From the NCBI GenBank assembly GCA_013388755.1, contig JACAEQ010000110.1, positions 1 through 37,039 on the forward strand: a stretch of 37,039 bases of DNA. Direction: 5' to 3'. A program made the position numbers and the translations under genes. This document shows, piece by piece, positions 21,964 through 30,570 of the stretch. The notes below the pieces were generated by a model that worked only from the letters and a program-made list of their open reading frames with translations, had not been told where the DNA came from and did no database searches. The stretch comes from Chloroflexota bacterium. GTDB lineage: Bacteria > Chloroflexota > Chloroflexia > Chloroflexales > Roseiflexaceae. Each line of letters begins with the position of its first letter. Position 1 is the first letter of the stretch.

Positions 21964-24768
21964 CTATTCCGGTGCGCGTATTCCCAGCACCACGGTGGTG
22001 TTGGGGTCAATCCATTCGCCGGCAGCCGGAATCGTGCTGATCACCGCGTAGGGCACATACTGATCGAACACGTCGGGAATACGGTCGCGCGTCTGGTAAT
22101 CAACAAAGACATTCACGATACCAAGCGCCGCCAGTTGCTCCTTCGCCTGATTCTCGCCGAAGCGTCGCAGATCCGGCATGCGCACCGCTCCGGGGGCCGG
22201 CGGCGTGAACGGAACCAGCGCATCGGCGCTACAGGTCGGAATGGAGGCCCCCACAATCGGTTCGATCGCCCGGTCGCCGGAAGTGCCGCGCGCACCTTCC
22301 CAGCTGTAAACCACCTGCTCGTCCGGATCCGGTGGCGGCACGTTCCACGCCAGAATGGTTGTAAGCAGTTCCGGTGCAACAGGTTCACCTTCCGGTGGCG
22401 TACAGAATACCGTGCCGATGGTTGCCGTATCGGTGACAATTGCTGTCGACTCGATCGGCTGCTCGCTCAACCGCACCACCTGGACCTCGGTGAAGACGTC
22501 ACGGCAGAGTTGGGCGGCATCGGAGATGATGGCCGAACTGGCGGGTGCCATATCCGGCGCAAACAACTCGTCGCGGTAGGCGTTGTACGGACCGGGGAGC
22601 GGGCAGATCGGCTTGCGTACCAGCCACGACGGTCGGGTGAAGTCGAGCGGTAACCGGCCGTCGGGGTAAGGTTCGGCAAGCAACTGCTGGTATGTCGGGC
22701 TGACGAATAACTCTTCCATAATGTTGTGCCAGATCACACCGCCACCCGTCAGGCTCTCGACCTTTGCCGTCGGCTCGTTATTGTTGTTCCCGGTCCACAC
22801 ACCCACGGTGACATACGGCGTATAGCCGACGGCCCAGGCGTCGCGCCAGTCGTTCGACGTCCCGGTCTTGACGGCGGCAGGGCGCGAGAGTTTGAGTTTA
22901 CTATTGAGCCCCCAGACGGGAGCGCGCGCCGTGTCGTCGCTCAGGATGTCGTTAATGATCGCGACGTGATCGGGATTCAGCGTCGGCGCGCGGCGCGGCG
23001 GGCGAAACTCCTGCAGCGTGCGGCCCGTGGTATCAACAATCTTCAGAATCGCTGCCGGTGGGTAATAACGCCCACCGCTCGCCAGCGTATTGTATGCCGC
23101 GGTCAGTTCCAGCGGCGTCACCTCGCCGCCGCCCAGGGTTAGCGCCAGGCCGTAGAAGCCGCTACCGCGTCGCAGGCTACTGATGCCGGCGCGCTGCAGG
23201 AGATCGATGGTATCGTCAATACCGGCGATCTTCAGCGCCTTGACTGCCGGCATGTTGAGTGAGTTGGCCAGCGCCGTGCGCATCCGTACCGGCCCGTTCC
23301 AGCGGCCATTGTAATTCTGTGGCTCGTACCACTCGCCTGCCAGGAGCGGAAACTTCGTCGGTACGTCCCAGATTATGGTTTCCGGTGTCAATCCATGTTC
23401 CATGGCCGCCAGGTAGGTAAACGGCTTGAGCGCCGAGCCGGGCTGGCGCTCGCGCACGGCCACGTTCACCTGGCCATCAAGAACGTTTCCCTGCTCGCCC
23501 GGTGTGGTCGTGGGAATGGTCGCGTTGAAGTCAATACTGCCGACCATCGCCAGAATCTGGCCCGTATTGGGCTGCAGGATGACCACCGACGCATTATGAA
23601 TGTTGCGTTGTTCCAGTTCCTGGATACGTTCAGCCGCCTTCTCCTGCGCCATGCGCTGGAGGTCGAGGTCAATCGTGGTGTAGATCGACAGGCCCTGGTT
23701 GGCGAACTGCGGGCCGTACTCCTCTTCGAGCAGGCGGCGAACATAGAAGACGAAATGGGGCGCGTTGAGCGGCACTTCCTGGCTGGCGAAGCGCAGATCG
23801 GCGGCGGCGGCGCGGCGCGCCAGCTGGTCGCTGACCATCCCCTCATCCACCATCTGGCGCAGCACAGCGATCTGGCGCGCCTTTGGCGGCGGCGTGCCAG
23901 ATGGCAGGCGGTACGCCGGGTTCAGCCAGCCATCGTCCAGCCGCACACCTTTGAGTACGCCACCGTCCAGGTAGTTGATCGGATCATAGACGCTGGGCAA
24001 TTGCGGCAGCCCTGCCAGCAGCGCGGCCTGTGGCAGGTCGAGATCCTTCGCCGGCCGATCGAAATAGACGTTCGCGGCAGCCTCGATGCCATAAGCCAGG
24101 TTGCCGTAGTAAATCTCATTCAGGTACAGTTCGAGAATATCAGCCTTTTCATAGCGCTCGGAAAGCTCCTGCGCCAGAATAATCTCGGTCAGCTTGCGCT
24201 GATAGCGGTTTTCGAACTGGCGCTCCTCGTCGCTCAGCACGATATTCTTGATCACCTGCTGCGTGATGGTGGACGCGCCACCGGTCTCCTCACCCGCCTG
24301 CAGGCTGGTGAGCAGGGTGCGCGCAATCCCCAGATAGTCCACACCGCGGTTCTCAAAGAAGGTGCGATCCTCGATGGCAATGGTTGCGCTGATCAGGCTG
24401 GTGGAAATCTGGTCGATCGAAACGCGGGTGCGCTTTCCCGCACCGAAGAATTCGTACAGGAGCCGGCCGTTCCGGTCATAGAGCCGGCTGGTCTCGAAGC
24501 TGTCGCGGTTCTCGATTGACGCCAGTCGTGGCGCGAGCGAGTCGGCGAGGTTACTGTAGGCACTGTAGGCCATACCCGCGGCACCCAGCGCCAGCACGGC
24601 GCCAAGCAGCAGCAGTGCGAGTGTGGCCTGGAGCATGACGCTGCCGATTGCCGGCCCGGCTGGAACATCCCGGCCACGTGAGAGCATCGTGGGGGTTGGC
24701 CGCAGCCGGGGCAATGGCCGCCCGGCGTATGAGCGCCGGATACGATGGTTGCGTCTGTGATTGTGCAT
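21964..24768 (-). CDS. Class A penicillin-binding protein (glycosyltransferase plus transpeptidase) with PASTA tail
   Basis: This bifunctional peptidoglycan synthase polymerises lipid II and cross-links stem peptides outside the membrane. Numbering from ATG 24768: membrane helix about 41-68; GT51 domain 85-265 with the catalytic-region motifs IEDRTFFENRG (Glu133) and GGASTITQQ; transpeptidase domain about 395-700 with SxxK (Ser445, Lys448 in GSALKPF), SLN (503-505) and KTGTS (634-638). The last ~70 residues look like a PASTA domain (MPDLRRFGENQAKEQLAALG). The longer frame to 24867 is rejected because a promoter lies within it, directly before ATG 24768. No Shine-Dalgarno sequence is present, so the message may be leaderless. 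Confidence 0.93.
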   Translation of the reverse strand: MHNHRRNHRIRRSYAGRPLPRLRPTPTMLSRGRDVPAGPAIGSVMLQATLALLLLGAVLALGAAGMAYSAYSNLADSLAPRLASIENRDSFETSRLYDRNGRLLYEFFGAGKRTRVSIDQISTSLISATIAIEDRTFFENRGVDYLGIARTLLTSLQAGEETGGASTITQQVIKNIVLSDEERQFENRYQRKLTEIILAQELSERYEKADILELYLNEIYYGNLAYGIEAAANVYFDRPAKDLDLPQAALLAGLPQLPSVYDPINYLDGGVLKGVRLDDGWLNPAYRLPSGTPPPKARQIAVLRQMVDEGMVSDQLARRAAAADLRFASQEVPLNAPHFVFYVRRLLEEEYGPQFANQGLSIYTTIDLDLQRMAQEKAAERIQELEQRNIHNASVVILQPNTGQILAMVGSIDFNATIPTTTPGEQGNVLDGQVNVAVRERQPGSALKPFTYLAAMEHGLTPETIIWDVPTKFPLLAGEWYEPQNYNGRWNGPVRMRTALANSLNMPAVKALKIAGIDDTIDLLQRAGISSLRRGSGFYGLALTLGGGEVTPLELTAAYNTLASGGRYYPPAAILKIVDTTGRTLQEFRPPRRAPTLNPDHVAIINDILSDDTARAPVWGLNSKLKLSRPAAVKTGTSNDWRDAWAVGYTPYVTVGVWTGNNNNEPTAKVESLTGGGVIWHNIMEELFVSPTYQQLLAEPYPDGRLPLDFTRPSWLVRKPICPLPGPYNAYRDELFAPDMAPASSAIISDAAQLCRDVFTEVQVVRLSEQPIESTAIVTDTATIGTVFCTPPEGEPVAPELLTTILAWNVPPPDPDEQVVYSWEGARGTSGDRAIEPIVGASIPTCSADALVPFTPPAPGAVRMPDLRRFGENQAKEQLAALGIVNVFVDYQTRDRIPDVFDQYVPYAVISTIPAAGEWIDPNTTVVLGIRAPE

Positions 24769-24775
24769 GGCGCTG

Positions 24776-24804
24776 ATTGTAGCATATCGGCAGAGAGGTT
24801 TCAG
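24776..24804 (-). promoter_or_regulatory. Promoter of the penicillin-binding protein gene, probably leaderless
   Basis: On the minus strand CTGAAA (24804-24799) stands 17 bp before TACAAT (24781-24776), and the extended element reads TATGCTACAAT. Only seven bases separate the -10 box from the ATG at 24768, so transcription should begin at or next to the start codon. Confidence 0.6.
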
Positions 24805-25072
24805 AGTATAATCACAATCGAGCCATGTATGCGCCGCCGATGATCGTGGCACACTGGAGGTGCGCATCGCAAGCCAGACATATCAACCACCGGGAGATAG
24901 CCGCCGCCCGGGCGTTCTGGTAGATTGGTTGAGCGTTTGTGCAATAGCGCCGGCGACGTCGCTGTTCTTGATCACGGCTTTGACCATCGTTATCAGATGT
25001 TCGTGGCTGGCTCTGGTATTGCTTGCGAGCGCGACCGGGCTTTTTGTCAACGGCTTTTCAGTACCATAGCCT
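24805..25072 (+). other. Region before the receptor kinase: perfect TATAAT and a doubtful two-helix ORF
   Basis: A perfect TATAAT lies at 24807-24812 on the plus strand, without a good -35 at the usual spacing, and may serve the kinase gene. A frame from GTG 24860 to 25069 would encode 69 residues with two hydrophobic stretches, but GGAGG overlaps that start codon and I recognise no family. I treat the ORF as possible, not supported. Confidence 0.35.
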
Positions 25073-27061
25073 ATGCGTCTCGAAGACATGGTGGGGCGGA
25101 CGATCGGTCGCTACCACGTTCTTGCGTTGCTCGGTCGCGGCGGGATGGCCGCAGTCTACCGCGCGCGCGATACGGCGCTGCGGCGCGATGTTGCGCTGAA
25201 GGTGCTCTACCCGCAGTTTCTCGGCGATGCCGCGCTGGTCGAGCGCTTCCAGCGCGAGGCGGTGCTTGCGGCGCGCCTCGATCATCCTGGCATCGTGCCA
25301 ATCTATGATGTCGGCGAAGCTGATGGGCTGGCGTTCATCGCCATGCGCCTGCTCGAAGGCCCGTCGCTTGCCGATGTACTGCGCTTCCGCGATCGCCTGA
25401 CCGTTGACGAATGCGTCGCGTTACTGGAACAACTGGCTGGTGCGCTTGACTATGCGCATTCACGCGGTGTTGTGCATCGCGATATCAAGCCGGCGAACAT
25501 CATTCTTGAGGCGCGCGGCGAGGGGCATGAAGCGCGTGGTGATACGGTTGACCTTGCGGCGATGCGCCTGACACCTGGCATGCATGCGATCCTCACGGAT
25601 TTCGGGATTGCCAAGGCGCTGGATACGCCAGGCATGACGGGAACCGGTGTTCTGATCGGCACGCCGGAGTATATGGCGCCGGAGCAGATTCGCGGTGACG
25701 CGCAGATTGACGGGCGTGCCGACGTGTATGCGCTTGGCGTGCTGATCTTCCGCTGTCTCACCGGGCGCCGACCATTCGAAGGTTCGACGCAGGAAGTATT
25801 GCTTGGTCATCTTGAGGGCGCCGTCGTTGAGCCATCGGCAATCGATCCGTCCATTCCCCAGCCGATCAGCGCCGCGATCCGCCTGGCGCTCGCCCGCCGC
25901 CCTGATGATCGCTATCGTAGCGCCGGTGAGTTCGCCCGTGCGCTGCGCTCGGCAGCACGCATGGAAGCCGCGCCCCGGCCGCAACCGGCAGTCGTGGTGC
26001 AGCGCACGCCAGAGCGTGCCGTGCGCGTGCCGCCCGACGCCCCGACCGGCACTGGCGACGCGCGATCGTTGGCGCTGCCACGTGAAGCGCAGCCGCCAGC
26101 CGCACCGGTCGCGCCACGCCGGTTTCATCCTGCGCTGCTGGCGCTCCTCGCGCTCGGCGCATTGTTGCTTGGCGGCGGCGGTGCGGTACTTGCCGGGCGC
26201 ATGCTCATTGCCCAGGGCACGACGCCGACACCTGCACCGCCGCTTCCAACTCGTACCTCCACAGCGACCGCGTCACCCGAGCCCACCCTGACTGCCACTC
26301 CCACCACGACGCCCGAACCCACCCTGACCGCCACGCCCACTGCGACGCCAACCGAATTGCCGACGGCGACGCCGGTTCCGCCAAGCGCGACGCCCAGCCC
26401 GCGCCCGACAGCGACGCCAGTTCCGCCCACACCGACCGAACTGCCGGCGCCTCCACCGACCGAACCGCCATCGGCTACACCAGCACCATCGATCACGCCG
26501 ACACCGTCGCTTACGGCGACGGCGACTGCTACCGCCACTGCAACCGCTACCGCCACGCCGACGCCGTGCGCGATTACGCCGGTTCGTGGTTTTGGTAAAG
26601 TGTGGAACGAGAACACGACCGTGGCGCAGCGCCTGGGTTGCCCGGCCGACATCGAGCGTGGCGGCGAAAACTCGCTGATCGAGCAGCGCTTCGAGGGTGG
26701 CAGTATGCTCTCGTATCTCCCGGTTGGCGACGTGCATGTGTTGATCGGGTTCAGCCGCGGCACGTGGCAACGCTATCAGCCGGTGCTTCTCCCGCCCGAC
26801 AGCGCGCCGACGCCGACCCCGCCGGCCAATCTGCAGACGCCGTCGGGCGCGTTTGGCCTGGTCTGGGCAGCCAACCCTGGTGTACGGCAGAATCTCGGTT
26901 TTGCGTTGCTGCCGCAGAGTGCCGTGATTGAAGGGGCATATCAGGCATTCGAGGGCGGGGTGATGATCTATAGCCGCGATGGGTTGGGGCGCGGGAAGAC
27001 GATCTATGTGCTGTTCAATGATGAATCGTTTGAACGCTACGATGATACGTTTGTTCCGTGA
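25073..27061 (+). CDS. PknB-like receptor Ser/Thr protein kinase
   Basis: An intact Hanks-type kinase domain spans residues 12-295: glycine loop GRGGMAAVY, Lys43 (VALK), HRDIKPAN with catalytic Asp137, DFG with Asp176, TGTGVLIGTPEYMAPEQ activation loop. About 25 extra residues (147-171) sit between the catalytic loop and DFG. A membrane helix spans 353-376, then a long Thr/Pro-rich stalk (about 383-508), and an extracellular region of two related units (FGKVWNENTTVAQRLGCP and FGLVWAANPGVRQNLGF) resembling LGFP-type repeats common in Chloroflexota. It probably senses a cell-surface or wall signal. No ribosome site stands before ATG 25073; ATG 25088 is an alternative. As an active kinase in the same window it is a candidate to phosphorylate FHA ligands. 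Confidence 0.9.
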   Translation: MRLEDMVGRTIGRYHVLALLGRGGMAAVYRARDTALRRDVALKVLYPQFLGDAALVERFQREAVLAARLDHPGIVPIYDVGEADGLAFIAMRLLEGPSLADVLRFRDRLTVDECVALLEQLAGALDYAHSRGVVHRDIKPANIILEARGEGHEARGDTVDLAAMRLTPGMHAILTDFGIAKALDTPGMTGTGVLIGTPEYMAPEQIRGDAQIDGRADVYALGVLIFRCLTGRRPFEGSTQEVLLGHLEGAVVEPSAIDPSIPQPISAAIRLALARRPDDRYRSAGEFARALRSAARMEAAPRPQPAVVVQRTPERAVRVPPDAPTGTGDARSLALPREAQPPAAPVAPRRFHPALLALLALGALLLGGGGAVLAGRMLIAQGTTPTPAPPLPTRTSTATASPEPTLTATPTTTPEPTLTATPTATPTELPTATPVPPSATPSPRPTATPVPPTPTELPAPPPTEPPSATPAPSITPTPSLTATATATATATATATPTPCAITPVRGFGKVWNENTTVAQRLGCPADIERGGENSLIEQRFEGGSMLSYLPVGDVHVLIGFSRGTWQRYQPVLLPPDSAPTPTPPANLQTPSGAFGLVWAANPGVRQNLGFALLPQSAVIEGAYQAFEGGVMIYSRDGLGRGKTIYVLFNDESFERYDDTFVP

Positions 27062-27090
27062 ACGTTGAACGTGTGACGTTCCAACGTTTT
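27061..27090. terminator. Hairpin directly after the kinase stop codon
   Basis: AACGTTGAACGT (27061-27072) pairs with ACGTTCCAACGTT (27076-27088), twelve pairs with one bulged C and a three-base loop, and the sequence ends in TTTT (27087-27090). It could be a short terminator or an operator before the alkyltransferase-like gene. Confidence 0.45.
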
Positions 27091-27093
27091 AAC

Positions 27094-27417
27094 ATGCGAC
27101 GGTGGCTCATGCCAGGCTACTACGACGACGTCTACGATATTGTCAGGCGCATCCCACGTGGGCGGGTGTCAACCTATGGCCGTATCGCGCAGATGACGGC
27201 CGTCCCGCGCGGCGCGCGTGGCGTCGGGTGGGCGTTGCATGCGCTCCGTTCATCGCATATGCCCGATGTGCCGTGGTGGCGCGTGATTAACGCTGCCGGG
27301 CGGATCAGTAACGAGTACGATGCCGAGTTGCAGCGCTCGCTCCTGGAAGCTGAAGGCATCGTATTTGACGAACGTGGCTATGTTGATCTGCGGAAGTGGC
27401 TGTGGGAGGGAACATAG
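27094..27417 (+). CDS. Alkyltransferase-like DNA-repair protein (ATL)
   Basis: The ~107 residues form the DNA-binding domain of O6-alkylguanine-DNA alkyltransferase (VYDIVRRIPRGRVSTYGRIAQ, helix-turn-helix; RGVGWALHA). The alkyl-acceptor motif PCHRV is replaced by PWWRV, so the reactive Cys is absent. ATL proteins bind O6-alkylguanine lesions, flip the base and mark them for nucleotide excision repair; known bacterial ATLs have PWHR, so the second Trp is a further change. The GTG at 27058 is rejected because a hairpin fills 27061-27090. ATG 27094 or ATG 27109 (GGTGG three bases upstream) is the likely start. Confidence 0.85.
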   Translation: MRRWLMPGYYDDVYDIVRRIPRGRVSTYGRIAQMTAVPRGARGVGWALHALRSSHMPDVPWWRVINAAGRISNEYDAELQRSLLEAEGIVFDERGYVDLRKWLWEGT

Positions 27418-27648
27418 CCCTGTCCGGCATGCCGAGCGCTTTCGCGCCGACACACAGGCAATGAAAACGGCTCGATGGCAGCGGTGTACCAGAGGCATCC
27501 GGAAGAAGGGAAAAAACGTAGAGCATCCTGATAATATGAGCTGGCCAGATGCCAGTTTCCTCCCACGCTTTGCCGAAGGCAACCAGAGCCATCATGCGAG
27601 TCACCTGCCAGGGCGGCAGCACAAGCTGTGCATGGGGCGGAGGCACCG
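27418..27648 (+). other. Intergenic gap
   Basis: These 231 bp hold no gene or repeat that I can support. The last bases carry GGAGG, the ribosome site of the following small gene. Confidence 0.5.
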
Positions 27649-28011
27649 ATGCGCCCTCAATGGATCATTGGTATCATGGCAGCATCGCTGGCGTTTCTTC
27701 TGATGGGAAGTGTCGTCGGTGTGGCTGCCATTCAGCGACGCACCATCACCGCGCCATATGTCAACTGGTCGGTGGGTTCCATCAGCCTCCAGGGCTTCAT
27801 CACCGATACGCCGCATTGCCGCGAAGCTGGTGGGCGTACCGTTCCCAACCAGCGCTGCATGAACGGGTCACTCTACTCACCCATGGAGTACTATGCCGTG
27901 TGGCTTGTCGTGCGTGAAAGCAAGTATCGCATTCGTGAGAATCGCCTGTTGCTCATACGCCTCGACGAGAGCCCGCCGGTCGGCACCTTCAACAACTGGA
28001 CCGGGCAATGA
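27649..28011 (+). CDS. Small membrane-anchored hypothetical protein
   Basis: A 120-residue protein has one N-terminal hydrophobic helix (about 6-27, IIGIMAASLAFLLMGSVVG), probably an uncleaved signal anchor, and a ~90-residue exterior part with two cysteines (PHC and QRC) that could pair. I do not recognise a family. GGAGG five bases before ATG 27649 decides the start over 27628. The stop overlaps the next gene's ATG as ATGA, so it is translated in coupling with the antiporter and may assist it; this is inference from position only. Confidence 0.7.
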   Translation: MRPQWIIGIMAASLAFLLMGSVVGVAAIQRRTITAPYVNWSVGSISLQGFITDTPHCREAGGRTVPNQRCMNGSLYSPMEYYAVWLVVRESKYRIRENRLLLIRLDESPPVGTFNNWTGQ

Positions 28012-29114
28012 ATGCGCTGACTATCGTCCTGTTTGTGGCAGGGATCGGTTTGCTGATCGGCGGCGCCGAGGCGCTCATACGCGGCGCGTCGCGGCTGGCG
28101 GTCGCGCTTGGCATTTCACCATTGATCGTCGGATTGACAGTGGTCGCCTTTGGCACCAGCTCGCCGGAGCTTGCTGTCACCATCATGGCCGTGCGATCAG
28201 GCGCCGCAGGCGCCGACGTGGCGCTTGGCAATGTCGTCGGCAGCAATATCGCCAATGTGCTCCTCATCCTCGGGTTGTCGGCTGTTGTCGTGCCGTTATC
28301 GGTTGCCGCGCAGATCGTGCGGAAGGATCTGCCGCTGCTGATCATCGTATCATTCATTGTCTACCTGTTCGCGCTGGATGGCGTGATCAACCGGCTGGAA
28401 GGAGTGATTCTGACGGCAGGCGTGATCGGGTACACGATATTCGCGATTATTGCGAGCCGGCGTGAGAGCGCAAGTATTCAGGCAGAGTATGGCGAAGTCT
28501 ACGGGCCGCCACATCGTGGCATTCGCGAAACGTTCATCAATCTGGTGCTGATCGGTGGTGGCCTGGGCCTGCTCACCCTCGGGTCGCGCTGGCTGGTGGA
28601 TGGCGCGGTGGAGTTTGCGCGATTGCTGGGGGTCAGCGAACTGATCATCGGTCTCACGATCGTTGCCGTCGGCACCTCACTGCCCGAGATTGCGGCATCC
28701 GTACTGGCCGGCGTGCGCGGCGAGCGCGACATCGCCGTGGGGAATATCATCGGAAGTTGCCTGTTCAACCTCCTGGCCGTACTCGGCACCGGTTCGGTGA
28801 TCGCGCCAGGCGGCATCGCCGTGCCGGAAAACGCGCTGGCATTCGATCTGCCGGTCATGATCGCCACATCCATTGTATGCCTGCCAATCTTCATCAACGG
28901 TGGCGAGGTGAAACGCTGGGAAGGCGCCCTGTTCCTCGCCTATTATGTTGCGTATACGGCCTATCTGCTGCTGGCGGCCATGCGGCATGCATTGCTGCAA
29001 CTCTTCGGTATTGCCATGATCGGCTTCGTTATTCCATTGACGATTATTACGTTGAGTGTCGTACTGCTGCGCGAACTCCGCAACCGTCGCCTGGTTCCTC
29101 CGGAACGTCCGTGA
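28008..29114 (+). CDS. CaCA-family (YrbG-type) cation/proton antiporter, paralog 1
   Basis: A 368-residue polytopic membrane protein carries the two alpha repeats of the calcium/cation antiporter superfamily: GTSSPELAV with GNVVGSNIANVLLILG, and GTSLPEIAAS with GNIIGSCLFNLLAVLG. These glutamates and asparagines line the ion path, exchanging Ca2+ (or another cation) for Na+ or H+. About ten helices are expected in two inverted halves, joined by a cytoplasmic loop near 145-170. In the second repeat the usual GSN is GSC, a change not present in the next paralog. Start ATG 28008 overlaps the previous stop. Confidence 0.9.
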   Translation: MNALTIVLFVAGIGLLIGGAEALIRGASRLAVALGISPLIVGLTVVAFGTSSPELAVTIMAVRSGAAGADVALGNVVGSNIANVLLILGLSAVVVPLSVAAQIVRKDLPLLIIVSFIVYLFALDGVINRLEGVILTAGVIGYTIFAIIASRRESASIQAEYGEVYGPPHRGIRETFINLVLIGGGLGLLTLGSRWLVDGAVEFARLLGVSELIIGLTIVAVGTSLPEIAASVLAGVRGERDIAVGNIIGSCLFNLLAVLGTGSVIAPGGIAVPENALAFDLPVMIATSIVCLPIFINGGEVKRWEGALFLAYYVAYTAYLLLAAMRHALLQLFGIAMIGFVIPLTIITLSVVLLRELRNRRLVPPERP

Positions 29115-29274
29115 TGGGGTCCGCAACGACCCGCAATCGGTAGAATGGCCAGAATCAGGAAGATCTTACATCGCATCGCTGCATGAACTTCCCTGGCGGG
29201 AATGTTCGTATTCTGCTTTCATGGAGCGATGATACGCCGGTGGGCGTTAATATGAAAGGTCAGGAACGCGAATC

Positions 29275-30378
29275 ATGGATGCAATGACCATTGTGCTCTT
29301 TATTGCCGGGCTGGTGATCCTTATTGTTGGTGCGGAGGTACTGGTACGCGGCGCTTCGCGCGCCGCGCTGGCGCTGGGTATCTCCCCACTTGTCGTCGGA
29401 TTGACGGTGGTGGCATTCGGCACCAGTACCCCCGAACTGGCAGTCAGTGTTCAGTCGGCGCTCTCCGGCCCTGGTGGCGCCGACGTGGCGTTGGGGAACG
29501 TTGTCGGCAGCAACATTGCCAATGTCCTCCTCATTCTGGGCATTTCGGCGGTGATTACGCCACTTGTTGTACAACAGCAACTCATCAGGCTCGATGTGCC
29601 GCTCATGATCGGCGTGTCGCTACTGACGTGGTTGATGGCGCTTGACGGCCAGATTAACCGGATCGATGGGGTTATTCTTTTTGCCGGTATCGTGGCATAT
29701 ACCATCTTTGCCGTCCGCCAGAGCCGCAAAGAGAGCGCCGAGATCCAGGATGAGTATGCCACCGAGTTCGGCGATGGGAAGAGACGATCTACTGGCGAAT
29801 GGCTAAAAAACCTGGCATTGATGATTGGCGGGCTGGCATTGCTGGTGCTTGGCGCCCGCTGGCTGGTAGACGGCGCGATTACGTTCGCGCGCTCCTTCGG
29901 TGTCAGTGAACTGGTGATTGGATTAACCATCGTAGCCGTTGGCACCTCACTGCCTGAAATCGCGACATCGATCATCGCGGCGCTGCGTGGCGAACGCGAC
30001 ATCGCCGTCGGCAATGTCGTCGGCAGTAATATCTTCAACCTGCTGGCGGTGCTTGGCATCACCAGCATGGTCGCGCCGGCGGGCGTCAATGTCGCTCCGG
30101 CGGCGCTCAACTTCGATATTCCCGTCATGATTGCCGTGGCTGTCGCCTGCCTGCCGATTTTCTTTACCGGCCGGCTCATCGCGCGCTGGGAAGGATGGCT
30201 GTTTCTGGGGTACTATGTGGCGTATACGCTGTACCTGGTGCTGGCCGCCGTGCAACATGACGCGCTGCCTGCCTTCAGCAACACCATGAGCCTGTTTGTC
30301 GTACCGCTCACGGCACTCACGCTGGTGTTCCTCGCCTGGCGCGCATTTCAGGCGGATCGTGGCGCCGCCGCGGCGTGA
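29275..30378 (+). CDS. CaCA-family (YrbG-type) cation/proton antiporter, paralog 2
   Basis: This 367-residue protein is closely similar to the upstream antiporter throughout, so the pair arose by tandem duplication. Both alpha repeats are canonical here: GTSTPELAV with GNVVGSNIANVLLILG, and GTSLPEIATS with GNVVGSNIFNLLAVLG. The loop between halves (KESAEIQDEYATEFGDGK) is acidic. AGGA lies about nine bases before ATG 29275. A 160-bp gap without obvious promoter separates the two genes, so they may or may not be cotranscribed. Cation specificity cannot be told from sequence. Confidence 0.9.
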   Translation: MDAMTIVLFIAGLVILIVGAEVLVRGASRAALALGISPLVVGLTVVAFGTSTPELAVSVQSALSGPGGADVALGNVVGSNIANVLLILGISAVITPLVVQQQLIRLDVPLMIGVSLLTWLMALDGQINRIDGVILFAGIVAYTIFAVRQSRKESAEIQDEYATEFGDGKRRSTGEWLKNLALMIGGLALLVLGARWLVDGAITFARSFGVSELVIGLTIVAVGTSLPEIATSIIAALRGERDIAVGNVVGSNIFNLLAVLGITSMVAPAGVNVAPAALNFDIPVMIAVAVACLPIFFTGRLIARWEGWLFLGYYVAYTLYLVLAAVQHDALPAFSNTMSLFVVPLTALTLVFLAWRAFQADRGAAAA

Positions 30379-30466
30379 GCACCACCTTGAGATCATGCCT
30401 CGATCGTGTCTGAGGGCGGCCGTACAGCTCCTACACATGATAGCTGAGAATGCGACGGCGCTATCG

Positions 30467-30506
30467 TTAAACGTTTTCTTAACATTGATGATGCTGATTA
30501 TTAACA
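30467..30506 (+). promoter_or_regulatory. PHO-box-like direct repeats upstream of the PstS-type gene
   Basis: TTAAAC (30467), TTAACA (30479) and TTAACA (30501) fall 12 and 22 bases apart, about one and two 11-bp steps. Spacing and sequence resemble PhoP/SphR-type binding repeats. The downstream operon encodes a phosphate-binding-type protein and a two-component pair, which makes phosphate control plausible but untested. Confidence 0.5.
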
Positions 30507-30570
30507 CCCCTCTGGTAGAGTGTAACTGTATGAAAGGGCGTACTGTACCTTCCCCTGAGAATCTGAGCGA

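Noticed and set aside
23395-24519. 374-aa plus-strand ORF
   Set aside because: It is antisense to the GT51/transpeptidase gene and has no recognisable motif or start signal.
24860-25069. 69-aa two-helix ORF before the receptor kinase
   Set aside because: The only start (GTG) is inside the GGAGG sequence and no family is recognised; kept only as a possibility within the gap entry.
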